Source: an uncultured Cloacibacillus sp.
GTDB taxonomy: Bacteria > Synergistota > Synergistia > Synergistales > Synergistaceae
Direction of reading: 5' to 3'
DNA: 39,950 bases
Assembly (NCBI GenBank): GCA_900545755.1
Contig: URAG01000012.1
Coordinates: 1-39,950 of the forward strand
The first letter of the stretch is position 1, and every line of letters begins with the position of its first letter. This document shows, one piece after another, positions 15,678 through 26,406 of this stretch. The translations under genes were made by a program, and so were the position numbers. The notes below the pieces were generated by a model. It was not told the origin of the DNA, searched no databases, and saw only the letters and a program-made list of their open reading frames with translations.

Positions 15678-16703
15678 ATGATCACGGAAAGACAGTTAGA
15701 GGTAGTGCTATCCGTCGTTTATGAATATATAAAGAACGGCGAGACGGTCGGCTCTCGCACGGTCTCGCGCCGCTACCTCAAAGGACGCAGCTCCGCGACC
15801 ATACGCAACGAGATGTCCGACCTTGAGGACCTCGGCTTCCTTAAGCAGACGCACGCATCGTCTGGCAGAGTTCCGACGACTCAGGGGTATCGCCTCTATG
15901 TCGACTCGGTGCTTCAGCGCGTAGACAACGCAGGCCCGTCCGTGAAGCTCCTCAAAAAAATGATGGAGCACAAGCAAGGACTTGAGAAGGTGCTCGCTTC
16001 CGCTTCGGAGATGCTGAGCCGCGTCTCGGATTACGTCGGCATCGCCGCGATAACGCCGCTTGACACAGTGCGTTTCCACCACGTGAACTTCGTGCGCATG
16101 GGCGAGCGCCAAGTGTTGTTGCTTGTCGTGCTTCAGGGCGGCCTCGTCCATCAAAAATTTATCGACATCGCGGTCGACATGTCGCAGGATGAGCTTGACA
16201 GCCTTGCAGCGAAGCTTAATCACTTCTCAGGCATGGCGTGGAGCGACATAAAGAAGACGGTCAAGCAAGAATTGCTCGCCGATATAGGCCGCTATCATGA
16301 CGAATGCGAGAAGGCCGTTGCAACGATAGATTCGATGCTCAGCACGCACGAACCGAAGATATTCACAGGCTCATTCAGCCACATGATGAACCTGCAGGAC
16401 TTTCAGGATCTCGGCCGTATGCAGGCGCTCTGTTCATTCCTTGAGGAAGAGGACAACATGGCGGAGCTCGTCAAAAGCTGCACGGTCGATGGGCTCAACG
16501 TCATGATAGGCGAAGAGAACGACCTTCCCGGGATGAAAGGCTCGTCGATAGTGGCGGCTACGAGCGAAGCCGGCGGGCAGAAGGCCGTCGTTGGAGTGAT
16601 AGGCCCCGAACGGATGGATTACGAAAAAGCAATAGCTTCGATAGACGGAGTGCTGCGCAAGCTTGACTCCGAATCTGCCGAGAAAGAGGAGATAAAGAAA
16701 TGA
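15678..16703 (+). CDS. hrcA: Heat-inducible transcription repressor HrcA
   Basis: 341 residues from the ATG at 15678, preceded by a G-rich ribosome site (GGCGGTGGG); an ATG at 15657 is a less likely start. The N-terminal winged helix is typical (ITERQLEVVLSVVYEYIKNGETVGSRT, SSATIRNEMSDLEDLGFLKQTHASSGRVPT), followed by a GAF-like domain and the inserted dimerisation part. Its own operator lies 34 bases upstream of the start, so the operon is autoregulated. The stop overlaps grpE (ATGA). Confidence 0.96.
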   Translation: MITERQLEVVLSVVYEYIKNGETVGSRTVSRRYLKGRSSATIRNEMSDLEDLGFLKQTHASSGRVPTTQGYRLYVDSVLQRVDNAGPSVKLLKKMMEHKQGLEKVLASASEMLSRVSDYVGIAAITPLDTVRFHHVNFVRMGERQVLLLVVLQGGLVHQKFIDIAVDMSQDELDSLAAKLNHFSGMAWSDIKKTVKQELLADIGRYHDECEKAVATIDSMLSTHEPKIFTGSFSHMMNLQDFQDLGRMQALCSFLEEEDNMAELVKSCTVDGLNVMIGEENDLPGMKGSSIVAATSEAGGQKAVVGVIGPERMDYEKAIASIDGVLRKLDSESAEKEEIKK

Positions 16704-17278
16704 CCGACCAGGAAAACGAAACCCGCGCTGGCACGGAGAACAACGCAGAAACGGCTGTGAAGGACGCTCAGGACAACACAACTGCGGCTCCAGAAACTGC
16801 GCAGGATTGCGAAGTTGCGAAACTTACCGCCGAGGTTGAAAAACAGGCGGAAGAGATAAAAAAGCTCAAGGAGGATGTTGTGCGCGCCCGCGCCGATTAC
16901 TTCAACCTCAGAACGAGGATGGAGCGCGACCGTGAAAGCAACGCGAAGCTCGCCTCAGAGCAGGCGGTGAAGGAGATGTTGCCGGTGTTCGAGAACCTCG
17001 AACGCATAGCGGCGGCGATAAACGACCCAGAGGATGGAATGGCGAAGGGGATGGCGATGGTCATACGGCAGTTTTCGGACGGGCTCAGTAAGCTCGGGCT
17101 GGAATTCATTCCGACTGAAGGGCAATTTGACCCAGCGCTTCACGAAGCGATCTCGATGGAACCCGTTGACGACGCTTCGAAAGACGGGCACATCATCGGG
17201 GCTGTCAGCAGAGGCTACAAGCTCGCGGGCAGGGTGCTTAAAGCACCTCAAGTCCGCGTAGGCAAGTACAACGGATAA
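16700..17278 (+). CDS. grpE: Nucleotide exchange factor GrpE
   Basis: 192 residues. A hydrophilic, poorly conserved N-terminus (about 35 residues) precedes a long coiled coil (about 40-85: KLTAEVEKQAEEIKKLKEDVVRARADYFNLRTR) and the beta domain with MEPVDDASKDGHIIGAVSRGYKLAGRVLKAPQVRVGK, the GrpE signature. It releases ADP from DnaK. The start overlaps hrcA; dnaK follows after 79 bases. Confidence 0.95.
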   Translation: MTDQENETRAGTENNAETAVKDAQDNTTAAPETAQDCEVAKLTAEVEKQAEEIKKLKEDVVRARADYFNLRTRMERDRESNAKLASEQAVKEMLPVFENLERIAAAINDPEDGMAKGMAMVIRQFSDGLSKLGLEFIPTEGQFDPALHEAISMEPVDDASKDGHIIGAVSRGYKLAGRVLKAPQVRVGKYNG

Positions 17279-17342
17279 AAAACAGAAACAAGAGGGAAAC
17301 AACAGCGCGGCGAAGCAAGCCGCATTTACATTTAAAAATTAA

Positions 17343-19178
<1,836 letters not shown>

Positions 19179-19197
19179 GTCCGGCAGGTAAACAAAC

Positions 19198-19243
19198 AAA
19201 TTGCGGAGTTATTGCGGTAAGCCGCAAGGCTCCGCAATTTTTT
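19198..19243 (+). terminator. Terminator after dnaK, nested double hairpin
   Basis: An 8-bp outer stem (TTGCGGAG 19201-19208 with CTCCGCAA 19230-19237) encloses a smaller perfect stem, TTGCGG-TAAG-CCGCAA (19212-19227). A T-run begins at 19238. It separates dnaJ transcription from the CIRCE operon. Confidence 0.82.
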
Positions 19244-19289
19244 ATCAGCCGCCCGCATCCGCGCAAGGGCGCGCCGTTTTTTACTAATC

Positions 19290-19317
19290 TTGACAAATAG
19301 CTGTGGGCGGTTATAAT
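19290..19317 (+). promoter_or_regulatory. Own promoter of dnaJ
   Basis: Perfect TTGACA (19290-19295) and perfect TATAAT (19312-19317) are 16 bases apart. No CIRCE element lies between it and the dnaJ start at 19423, leaving a leader of about 100 bases. Confidence 0.85.
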
Positions 19318-19422
19318 CCTTGAAGCGGTTCGTGCGCGCAAAACGTGCGGGTAATTAAAAATATCCTTCGCGCGGCGCCAGACGAATAAACGAATAAAAA
19401 TTTATTGAGAGGTGGATTGCTG

Positions 19423-20550
19423 ATGGCTGCTCCCGGTAAAAAGGACTATTACGAAATATTGGGCGTTAGCCGGGGAGCATCGGCTGACGAGATAAAAAAG
19501 GCTTACCGCACCCTGACTCGGAAGTATCATCCCGATGCCAACCCGGGCGACAAAGAGGCGGAGGCCAAATATAAAGAGATAAATGAAGCTAACGAGGTGC
19601 TGAGCGATCCGAAAAAGCGCGCCCAGTACGACCAGTTCGGCTACGTTGGAGACGTCCCTCCAGATGGGGGCTTCGGTGGTGCCGGCGGTTTTGGGGGCTT
19701 CGGCGGACAGACTTTCACGCAAGAGGATATCGGAGACCTGTTCGGCGACCTCTTCGGAGGGGGCTTTGGCGGTGCACGCCGTAAAAGCGCTAACCCGAAT
19801 GCACCGAGGCGCGGCGACGACTTGGAAGCAAGCGTCCGCATTACTCTAGAGGAGGCCTATAAGGGAACCAAGCGCAAGCTCGAAATCCCGCGTATGGATA
19901 CCTGCTCGCACTGCGGAGGCACCGGTGCGGAGCCGGGCAGCAAAGTCGAGGTATGCCCGGCCTGCCACGGAAGCGGACAGGTGCGTCAGGTCGTCAACAC
20001 GCCGTTTGGACAGATGCAGCAAGTCGTGACCTGCGCGAAATGCGGCGGAAAGGGCAAAACCGTCGACCACGTCTGCACAGTCTGCCGCGGTGCGGGCCGT
20101 GTTCGGAAGACGCAGAACGTCGAGGTCAAAATCCCAGCCGGCGTCGACAACGGTACGAGGCTGCGCGTATCTAGCAAGGGCGAGGCCGGAATTAACGGAG
20201 GACCGGCGGGAGACCTCTTCATCCTTACTGAGGTCATGCCGGACGCGAGGTTCACACGCAAGGGCGACGACCTCAACACCACGATAGAAATTTCTTACCC
20301 GCAAGCGGCGCTCGGCTGCGAAGTCCGCGTCGACACCTTTGACGGGGTAGAGAAGCTCGACATCCCAGCGGGCACGCAGGCGGGCTCTAAACTACGCATT
20401 AAGGGGCGCGGAATGCCGAGGCTCAGAGGCAAGGGAAACGGCGACATGAATATACTCGTTCGCGTAAAAGTTCCGAAATCGCTCGGTGCAAAAGAACGAG
20501 AGCTTCTGATACAGCTGGCAAATGAAACTGGACAGCAAGTGAAAGCTTAG
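19423..20550 (+). CDS. dnaJ: Chaperone DnaJ (type I Hsp40)
   Basis: 375 residues from the ATG at 19423, downstream of GAGGTGG; an in-frame TTG 18 bases earlier overlaps the site. The J domain has the HPD motif (YHPDANPGD, about residue 33) that triggers DnaK hydrolysis. A long Gly/Phe-rich region follows (about 75-115), then four CxxCxGxG zinc repeats ([32 protein letters not shown]) and the C-terminal substrate-binding domains. All type I features are present. It is a single-gene unit with its own promoter and terminator. Confidence 0.97.
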   Translation: MAAPGKKDYYEILGVSRGASADEIKKAYRTLTRKYHPDANPGDKEAEAKYKEINEANEVLSDPKKRAQYDQFGYVGDVPPDGGFGGAGGFGGFGGQTFTQEDIGDLFGDLFGGGFGGARRKSANPNAPRRGDDLEASVRITLEEAYKGTKRKLEIPRMDTCSHCGGTGAEPGSKVEVCPACHGSGQVRQVVNTPFGQMQQVVTCAKCGGKGKTVDHVCTVCRGAGRVRKTQNVEVKIPAGVDNGTRLRVSSKGEAGINGGPAGDLFILTEVMPDARFTRKGDDLNTTIEISYPQAALGCEVRVDTFDGVEKLDIPAGTQAGSKLRIKGRGMPRLRGKGNGDMNILVRVKVPKSLGAKERELLIQLANETGQQVKA

Positions 20551-20572
20551 CTTTGAAGCTAATAAACTGATG

Positions 20573-20606
20573 GGCTCTTCCAATTTATGGAAGAGCCTGT
20601 TTTTTA
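20573..20606 (+). terminator. Rho-independent terminator after dnaJ
   Basis: A perfect 9-bp stem, GGCTCTTCC (20573-20581) and GGAAGAGCC (20589-20597), with a 7-base loop, followed by a run of T at 20600-20605. Confidence 0.92.
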
Positions 20607-20648
20607 TGCCCCCATTAGGTAAAAATGAACTCAGCCATGCGTTCATTT
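20604..20648 (+). repeat. Dispersed intergenic hairpin repeat, copy A
   Basis: The block starts TTATGCCCCCATTAGG and ends in a hairpin with the perfect 8-bp stem AAATGAAC (20623-20630) and GTTCATTT (20641-20648). It resembles the block at 29351-29397 in sequence order and spacing (TTATGCC-CC-TTAGG, ATGAA, ATGCG-TCATTT), about 31 identities over 45 positions by eye. Confidence 0.5.
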
Positions 20649-20688
20649 CAAAAATTTTAATTAACTAAATTAACTATGCCGATTTTTC

Positions 20689-20717
20689 TTTACATATCGC
20701 TTCACAAATTATACAAT
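20689..20717 (+). promoter_or_regulatory. Promoter of the liv operon
   Basis: TTTACA (20689-20694) and TACAAT (20712-20717) are 17 bases apart, each five of six to consensus. A GGAGGT site at 20753-20758 serves livJ. Confidence 0.75.
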
Positions 20718-20766
20718 AGAGCCAGAGTCACACAAGCTACACAATACAATATGGAGGTGCACTATA

Positions 20767-21915
20767 TTGAGAAAGGTACTAGCTATTCTGTCTCTTATCG
20801 CCGTCGTCCTAGCAGCTGGAGCAGCCTTCGCGGCTGAACCCATCAAGATCGGCTACCTCGCCGCGCTCACCGGCGACTATGCTCAGTACGGAATCACCGA
20901 AGTGAACATGGCGAAACTCGTAGTCGACGACGTCAACGCGCAGGGCGGAGTCCTCGGGCGCCCAATCGAACTCATCCCTTATGATACAAAGACCCGCAAC
21001 GAAGACGCGGTCAACGCCGTCCGCCGTATGATCGAAAGTGACGGAGTATGCGCAATCGTCGGGGCAAACTCAAGCGGAATCAACATCGCTACGGCCCCTA
21101 TCGTGGCGAAGGGACAGGTCCCGCAGATTTCAACAGTCGGTACGAACCCATTCGTTACAGTCGACAACAAAGGCAAAGTACGTCCCTACTCCTTCCGCAT
21201 TTGCTTCACCGACCCCTATCAGGGAGCACTTGCGGCCGACCTCGCCTACAACGACCTTAAGAAAACCAAGGCGGCAATCCTTTACAACGTTGGTTCGGAC
21301 TATGCACAGGGGCTTCGCGAGTTCTTCATCGCCAGCTATGAAAAACTCGGCGGAAAGATAGTGGCTGACGAAGGTTTCCGCGAGACCGACGTCGACTTCC
21401 GCGCCCAGCTTACGAAGATCAAGAACTCAGGCGCAGACGTAATGCTCCTCCCAGGTATGGGGAAGGACATGGCGCTTGCCATCAAGCAGGCTCAGGAACT
21501 TGGACTCGACCTCACCATCATCGGCGGCGACGGCTACGCTGAATTCATGAACGAAATCGCCGGCCCCGCGATGAAGGGAACCTACTGGGTCAACCACACC
21601 TACCTCGACGACCCAGGGATGGCCCCGATATTCGCCCGCTATAAGGAAGTCTACAAGGACGACTGCAAAGAGTTCGTAAACGGAACAATGGCTTATGACG
21701 CCATGTACTGGCTCATCGACGCCATCAAGCGCGCCGGCAAGGCTGAAGGCCCAGCGATAGCGAAGGCTCTCGAAGAGACGAAAGGACTCAAGCTCCACCA
21801 CGCTACTCTGACCATCGATCCGGCGACCCACAACCCAGTGAACAAGGCCGGTATCATCCTTAAAGTCGGAGACGACCTCAAGACCGACTTCTACAAGAAA
21901 GTCGAACCGAAATAA
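20767..21915 (+). CDS. livJ: Branched-chain amino acid ABC transporter, substrate-binding protein
   Basis: 382 residues from a TTG at 20767, 8 bases after GGAGGT; no ATG is available before the signal peptide. A classic Sec signal (RKVLAILSLIAVVLAAGAAFA, cleavage after AFA-AEP near residue 23) precedes the Peripla_BP_6 fold: IKIGYLAALTGDYAQYG, the VGANSSG loop, VAKGQVPQISTVGTNP and FRICFTDPYQGALAA. It is the extracytoplasmic receptor of the LIV system; leucine, isoleucine and valine are the family's usual ligands, although some members take other amino acids. A terminator-like hairpin follows it. Confidence 0.93.
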   Translation: MRKVLAILSLIAVVLAAGAAFAAEPIKIGYLAALTGDYAQYGITEVNMAKLVVDDVNAQGGVLGRPIELIPYDTKTRNEDAVNAVRRMIESDGVCAIVGANSSGINIATAPIVAKGQVPQISTVGTNPFVTVDNKGKVRPYSFRICFTDPYQGALAADLAYNDLKKTKAAILYNVGSDYAQGLREFFIASYEKLGGKIVADEGFRETDVDFRAQLTKIKNSGADVMLLPGMGKDMALAIKQAQELGLDLTIIGGDGYAEFMNEIAGPAMKGTYWVNHTYLDDPGMAPIFARYKEVYKDDCKEFVNGTMAYDAMYWLIDAIKRAGKAEGPAIAKALEETKGLKLHHATLTIDPATHNPVNKAGIILKVGDDLKTDFYKKVEPK

Positions 21916-21932
21916 GTAATTAAGCTACTCGC

Positions 21933-21974
21933 GCGTCCAGGGCTTTACTATGCGGAAGCCTTGGACGCTTTTCT
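21933..21974 (+). terminator. Hairpin and T-tract between livJ and livH (probable attenuator)
   Basis: A 13-bp stem (21933-21945 with 21956-21968, one G-U pair) and a 10-base loop are followed by TTTTCT at 21969-21974. It lies in the 112-base gap after livJ and upstream of livHMGF, which have no promoter that I can see, so partial read-through would give more receptor than permease. Confidence 0.75.
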
Positions 21975-22027
21975 AAACAAGCCCCGCTTATCTGTTTATC
22001 AACGCAAGAAAGTTTGAGGTGTTGCTC

Positions 22028-22912
22028 TTGGAGACTTTCATCCAGCAGCTTATTAACGGACTGTCGCTCGGGTCGGTTTACGCTCTTATCGCGGTCGGCT
22101 ACTCCCTCGTATATTCTGTGCTTCTGTTCTCGAATTTCGCCCACGGCGGATTCCTTGTAATAGGCGGCTACATATGCTATTACGCGCTGCGTTCAGGCGG
22201 AACCAACATCTGGGTTGCCTCCTTTGCAGCTCTCATCGGAGCGGGAATCTCGGCCATAGTCGTCGAACGCCTCGCCTACCGTCCGATACGCGAACGTACC
22301 CCAATAACGCTCTACATGCTCATCGCGTCGATGGGTATGAGCATAGTAATTGAAAACATCTTCGTGGTTACCGTCGGCGGACGTTTCCGCGCCCTTCCGC
22401 CGGTCATCCCGACTGAACCGGTAAATTTCCTCGGCCTCGCTACGACGAGCGCCTTCGACATCCTTTCGCTCATCACCGCGATCGTATTTCTCGCGGGGCT
22501 TCAGCTCTTCCTCGTCAAAACGAAGTGGGGGCTAGCAATCCGCGCCGCTTCCTATAACCTTAAGACGGCGGGCCTGATGGGCGTCAATGTCAACAGGCTC
22601 ATTGCGATAGTCTTCTTCGTCGCCGGCCTTCTTGCGGGCGTCGGCGGTATATTCCTCTCCGTCCGTTACACGCTCTATCCGCAGCTCGGAAGCATGATCA
22701 CGACGAAGGCTTTCGTCGCGGCGGTCATAGGCGGCCTCGGCTCTCTGCCTGGCGCAGTCATTGGAAGCATCATACTCGGCCTCGCCGAAATGCTCACGGC
22801 GGGCTTCATATCGAGCCAGTTCCGCGACCTCGTAGTCTTCGGAATACTCATCATAACGCTGATAGTCCGCCCGACGGGACTCTTCGGAAAATCCGTCGGC
22901 GAGAAAGTGTAA
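22028..22912 (+). CDS. livH: Branched-chain amino acid ABC transporter permease LivH
   Basis: 294 residues from a TTG at 22028, seven bases after the GAGGT site; a GTG at 22019 overlaps that site. The opening ETFIQQLINGLSLGSVYALIAVGYSLVYSV is typical of LivH, and about eight membrane spans follow. The coupling region for the ATPases shows in AAVIGGLGSLPGAVIGSIILG near the C-terminus. It forms the membrane channel with LivM. Confidence 0.93.
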   Translation: METFIQQLINGLSLGSVYALIAVGYSLVYSVLLFSNFAHGGFLVIGGYICYYALRSGGTNIWVASFAALIGAGISAIVVERLAYRPIRERTPITLYMLIASMGMSIVIENIFVVTVGGRFRALPPVIPTEPVNFLGLATTSAFDILSLITAIVFLAGLQLFLVKTKWGLAIRAASYNLKTAGLMGVNVNRLIAIVFFVAGLLAGVGGIFLSVRYTLYPQLGSMITTKAFVAAVIGGLGSLPGAVIGSIILGLAEMLTAGFISSQFRDLVVFGILIITLIVRPTGLFGKSVGEKV

Positions 22913-22928
22913 AGGAGGGCGGTCTGTT

Positions 22929-23810
22929 ATGGAAGGTTATGCCGTTGGAGTTATCACCCTCCTCGCTATAAACTGCATCGCCGCTATGGGCGTCTCGCTC
23001 TTCACCGGATTCACTGGCATCTTCACTCTCGGCCACGCCGGCTACATGGCTATAGGCGCGTACACCGCGGCCATACTCACAGTAGAATACGGCGTGCATT
23101 TCGTCCCGGCCATAATCGCTGGTGGAATTCTCGCAATGATACTAGCGTTCTTGATAGGCATCCCGACGCTGAAGCTCGTCGGAGACTACTACGCAATCGT
23201 CTCCCTTGGCCTCGGCGAAGCGATACGCCTCATCATTGAAAACTGGAACGACGTAACGCGCGGCGCGCGCGGCTATCCTGGAATTGACGGATTCACGTCG
23301 ATGCCCGTCGCGGTAGGATTCTTCCTAGTGCTGGCAGTCGCGATGTTCTTCCTAGTCAACAGCAGCTACGGCCGTACTTTCAAGGCCTGCCGCGACGACT
23401 ACGTGGCTGCGTCGCTTCTCGGCTTCAACACGGCGCACTACCGCAACCTCAGCCTCGCGATATCAGGCTTCTACTGCGGCGTATCGGGCGCTCTGATCGC
23501 AGGTTATATGTCCTTCATACAGCCTATCATGTTCGACATGGCGAAATCGACGGAGCTCGTCTCGATAGTCGTCTTCGGCGGTCTCGGCTCGATGAGCGGA
23601 TGCCTGCTCGGAACGACGATACTTACTCTTGTTACGGAGCTCTTCCGCCCGATCTCCCAGTACCGTATGCTTATCTACGGCCTCGTCTTGGTCCTTGTCA
23701 TGGTGCTTCGTCCTGAAGGTATCATGGGAACGAACGAGCTCACGCCCGCTTACTTGAAAAAGCTCTTTTCGCGTAAAAAGACCGGAACGGCAGAGGAGGG
23801 AGCCCGCTGA
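22929..23810 (+). CDS. livM: Branched-chain amino acid ABC transporter permease LivM
   Basis: 293 residues with an AAAGGAGGG site. The phrases SLFTGFTGIFTLGHAGYMAIGAY and GDYYAIVSLGLGEAIRLI are diagnostic of LivM, and the VVFGGLGSMSGCLLG coupling segment sits at the usual place. The C-terminus ends in a basic tail. The stop shares its last base with the livG start (TGATG). Confidence 0.93.
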   Translation: MEGYAVGVITLLAINCIAAMGVSLFTGFTGIFTLGHAGYMAIGAYTAAILTVEYGVHFVPAIIAGGILAMILAFLIGIPTLKLVGDYYAIVSLGLGEAIRLIIENWNDVTRGARGYPGIDGFTSMPVAVGFFLVLAVAMFFLVNSSYGRTFKACRDDYVAASLLGFNTAHYRNLSLAISGFYCGVSGALIAGYMSFIQPIMFDMAKSTELVSIVVFGGLGSMSGCLLGTTILTLVTELFRPISQYRMLIYGLVLVLVMVLRPEGIMGTNELTPAYLKKLFSRKKTGTAEEGAR

Positions 23811-24577
23811 TGAGCGCATTGCTTGAACTTAAAGAAGTAAATAAATCGTTCGGGGGCGTCCAGGCCGTCCGTGATATGAGCTTCGTCATCAACAAAGGCG
23901 AGCTCGCGGGACTCATAGGGCCGAACGGAGCCGGAAAGACGACGATATTCAACCTCGTGACGGGCGTCTACGACGTTACGAGCGGGGACATCATATTCAA
24001 GGGCGAGAGCATAGCGAAACTCAAGACGTTCCAGGTCATCTCTCGCGGCATAGCGCGCACTTTCCAGAACCTGCGCTTGTTCGCGGCCTCGTCGGTGCTC
24101 GAAAACGTCATGACGGCGGCACAGCAACACTACAAATATAATTTCTTCGAGGCCGTCACGCACCTCGGACGCTGGCGGAGCCAGGAGGCCGCGACGCGCA
24201 AGGAAAGCATGGAGCTGCTTGATCGCGTCGGACTCGCAGACCGCGCCGACCAGGCCGCGGGGACTCTACCGTACGGGCTCCAGCGCCGTCTTGAAATCGC
24301 GCGCGCCATATCGCTCCAGCCTGAGCTTCTGCTTCTTGACGAGCCTGCCGCCGGTATGAACGCCGACGAAGTTGTTCAGCTTAATGAGCTGATAACGGGC
24401 ATTCACCGCGACTTTAACCTCACAATACTGCTCATAGAGCACCACATGGACATGGTTATGGCGATATGCCCGCACATCGTCTGCATGAACTTCGGCGCGA
24501 AGATAGCCGAGGGCACTCCGGCGGAAATTCAGAGCCACCCCGACGTGCTCAAGGCCTACCTCGGAGAGGAGGAATAG
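23810..24577 (+). CDS. livG: Branched-chain amino acid ABC transporter ATP-binding protein LivG
   Basis: 255 residues. Walker A is GPNGAGKTT (about residues 39-47), the Q-loop lies in ARTFQNLRLF, the signature is shortened to LPYGLQRRLEIARA, as in other LivG proteins, and Walker B is LLLLDEPAAGMN. The C-terminal MNFGAKIAEGTPAEIQSHPDVLKAYLG is typical of the LIV ATPases. Confidence 0.94.
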   Translation: MSALLELKEVNKSFGGVQAVRDMSFVINKGELAGLIGPNGAGKTTIFNLVTGVYDVTSGDIIFKGESIAKLKTFQVISRGIARTFQNLRLFAASSVLENVMTAAQQHYKYNFFEAVTHLGRWRSQEAATRKESMELLDRVGLADRADQAAGTLPYGLQRRLEIARAISLQPELLLLDEPAAGMNADEVVQLNELITGIHRDFNLTILLIEHHMDMVMAICPHIVCMNFGAKIAEGTPAEIQSHPDVLKAYLGEEE

Positions 24578-24581
24578 GGAC

Positions 24582-25313
24582 ATGACGGAAAGCCGCAATC
24601 CTATTCTCGCAGTAAGGGACCTCGTCGTCCGTTACGGAGCTATTCAGGCGCTCAAGGGGGCTTCGCTCGACGTTTATCCCGGAGAGATAGTCGCGGTCAT
24701 CGGGGCCAACGGCGCAGGCAAATCGACGATGATGAACGCCATCATGGGCGACGTGCCGCGTGTGTCGGGCGAGATACTGCTTGACGGAGTAGCGCTCCCG
24801 GCTAAGAGTTTCCAAGTCGTTTCCGCCGGCGTCAGCCTTTCGCCGGAAGGACGTAAGGTCTTCGCTCCGCTCACGGTCCTTGAAAACCTCGACATGGGAG
24901 CGTTCCCGCTTAACGATAAGGCGGAGATAGAGCATCTCAAGAAGAGCGTCTTCGAACTCTTCCCGCGCCTTCTCGAACGTAAGGATCAGTACGCTGGGAC
25001 GCTCTCAGGCGGCGAACAGCAGATGCTTGCGATAGGGCGCGCGCTCATGGCGCGTCCGCGCGTCCTGCTTCTCGACGAGCCGTCGCTCGGACTCGCGCCC
25101 ATCATCATCAATGAAATATTCAAGGAACTCACCGAGATCAACAGAAAACTCGGCATGGCGATACTGATAGTCGAACAGAACGCGAAGAAAGCGCTCCAGC
25201 TTTCGCATCGCGCCTACGTCATTCAGACCGGCACGATCATCATGGAGGGCAAATCCGACGACCTGCTCCACAATCCGGAAATCGAGGAAGCCTACCTCGG
25301 CGGCAAGAAGTAA
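24582..25313 (+). CDS. livF: Branched-chain amino acid ABC transporter ATP-binding protein LivF
   Basis: 243 residues. Walker A is GANGAGKST, the signature is LSGGEQQMLAIGRALM, and Walker B is LLLDEPSLGLAP, the LivF form of this last motif. It starts 4 bases after livG and completes the five-gene LIV cassette. Confidence 0.94.
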   Translation: MTESRNPILAVRDLVVRYGAIQALKGASLDVYPGEIVAVIGANGAGKSTMMNAIMGDVPRVSGEILLDGVALPAKSFQVVSAGVSLSPEGRKVFAPLTVLENLDMGAFPLNDKAEIEHLKKSVFELFPRLLERKDQYAGTLSGGEQQMLAIGRALMARPRVLLLDEPSLGLAPIIINEIFKELTEINRKLGMAILIVEQNAKKALQLSHRAYVIQTGTIIMEGKSDDLLHNPEIEEAYLGGKK

Positions 25314-25344
25314 AGACAGGACACGGCAGAATAGCATAAACTAG

Positions 25345-25373
25345 GGCGCGGACGGATAATCCGCGCCTTTTTC
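25345..25373 (+). terminator. Terminator of the liv operon
   Basis: A perfect 8-bp stem, GGCGCGGA (25345-25352) and TCCGCGCC (25360-25367), with a 7-base loop, followed by five T. Confidence 0.92.
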
Positions 25374-25884
25374 TGTATGCGACGGCTGCGCCATAATTTT
25401 TACGGAAGGCAATAGCATTTGTGGCGGAAGACATGATCTGCGGAGGTTTAATGCCGCGCGTCTGCGCCTTCAGAGACGCGGCGCTTGTTTGTAATAGCCG
25501 TTCAACTTCGGAATCGAAAATGGAGCTTATTTTGTCATTCTGCGCTTCGGCGTAACGTTACAGCTGCGCTGCGGATGTGAAAGGTTTCATTGAGCCGTTC
25601 CTTCATGCGTTAGCGGCGTTTTATCTGCTGACGCGGCATCCGATAACGCTCCTCTGCATTACAGTATTTAACGACGCTGGAAGCATGACTGGCCTATCTA
25701 TATAAGGTTGATTTGGTATATGGCTATGTCCTGCCAATCGCGGCGTGTACAGGCGAATCGGCGCAAACGTGCATACGGCACGCCCAATTCTCCCCCGGCC
25801 CTCTGTTAAGCGCCGTTTCGCACAGCTAAGCGTGCCATGTGTTATACTGATATACGTGTCATTCAACGAAGAGGGGGAAACGTA
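25374..25884. other. Intergenic region, 511 bases, no supported gene
   Basis: No convincing coding frame with a ribosome site was found. It holds a second GC-rich hairpin at about 25452-25488 (CGCGTCT and AGACGCG arms), a possible third copy of the intergenic repeat at about 25577-25628 on the minus strand, and an imperfect 10-bp inverted repeat with GCGTTA and TAACGC ends (about 25606-25652). A TATACT near 25840 could be a -10 for the next gene, but no -35 fits well. Confidence 0.5.
25577..25628 (-). repeat. Possible diverged copy C of the intergenic repeat
   Basis: Read on the minus strand, this block contains CGCCG-TA-GC, CATGAAGG, GGCTCA and ATGAAAC in the same order as the copy at 29351-29410. 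The match is looser than that between copies A and B, with gaps, so kinship is uncertain. Confidence 0.3.
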
Positions 25885-26352
25885 ATGGCGTTTTTTGACA
25901 AGCTCAACGATCTCGCGAAAAGCGTGAAGGACGCGGCGAACGACGCCGTCGAGACCACGCGCATAAAGAGCCGCATAAGCTCGGAGAAGAGGGCCGTCGA
26001 TGAGGCATGCCGCAAAATAGGCGAGTACTACTACGCGAAGCGCGCCGGGGATATGGGCCCCGTCGACGACGATATTCTCGAATACTGCATAGAAATAGAC
26101 GAACATATGAGGGTGATATCCGAGCTCGAAGCGGAGCTGGAACGCGAGCGCGCGACGAAGGAGGCTGCTGATCCAGCTTTCGTCCAGTGCCAGGCGTGCG
26201 GCGCGAAGAACGGCAGACAGGCGAAGTTCTGCCAGGAGTGCGGCGCTCAGCTTGAGAAGCCCGCGCCGGCGCTCAACGTATGCCCGGCCTGCGGCGCGGT
26301 CAACGAAGAGGGCGCGAAGTTCTGCGTCGATTGCGGCGCAAAGCTCGGTTAA
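25885..26352 (+). CDS. Double zinc-ribbon protein with helical N-terminus
   Basis: 155 residues from the ATG at 25885, after a GAGGGGG site. The first 95 or so residues are helical and charged (MAFFDKLNDLAKSVKDAANDAVETTRIKSRISSEKR and an ELEAELERERATKE coiled coil). Two zinc ribbons follow: CQACGAKNGRQAKFCQECG and CPACGAVNEEGAKFCVDCG, each with two CxxC pairs. Such proteins are common and functionally uncharacterised. It lacks membrane segments and is 54 bases before prmA. Confidence 0.85.
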   Translation: MAFFDKLNDLAKSVKDAANDAVETTRIKSRISSEKRAVDEACRKIGEYYYAKRAGDMGPVDDDILEYCIEIDEHMRVISELEAELERERATKEAADPAFVQCQACGAKNGRQAKFCQECGAQLEKPAPALNVCPACGAVNEEGAKFCVDCGAKLG

Positions 26353-26406
26353 CTGTAAGCTCCAGCGCAAAGGTACGGAGCTGATCTGCGGAAGGAGGCT
26401 GGCGCA

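Noticed and set aside
25621..26370. 249-codon minus-strand frame over the zinc-ribbon gene
   Set aside because: It is antisense to a gene with clear CxxC ribbons and shows no family features of its own.
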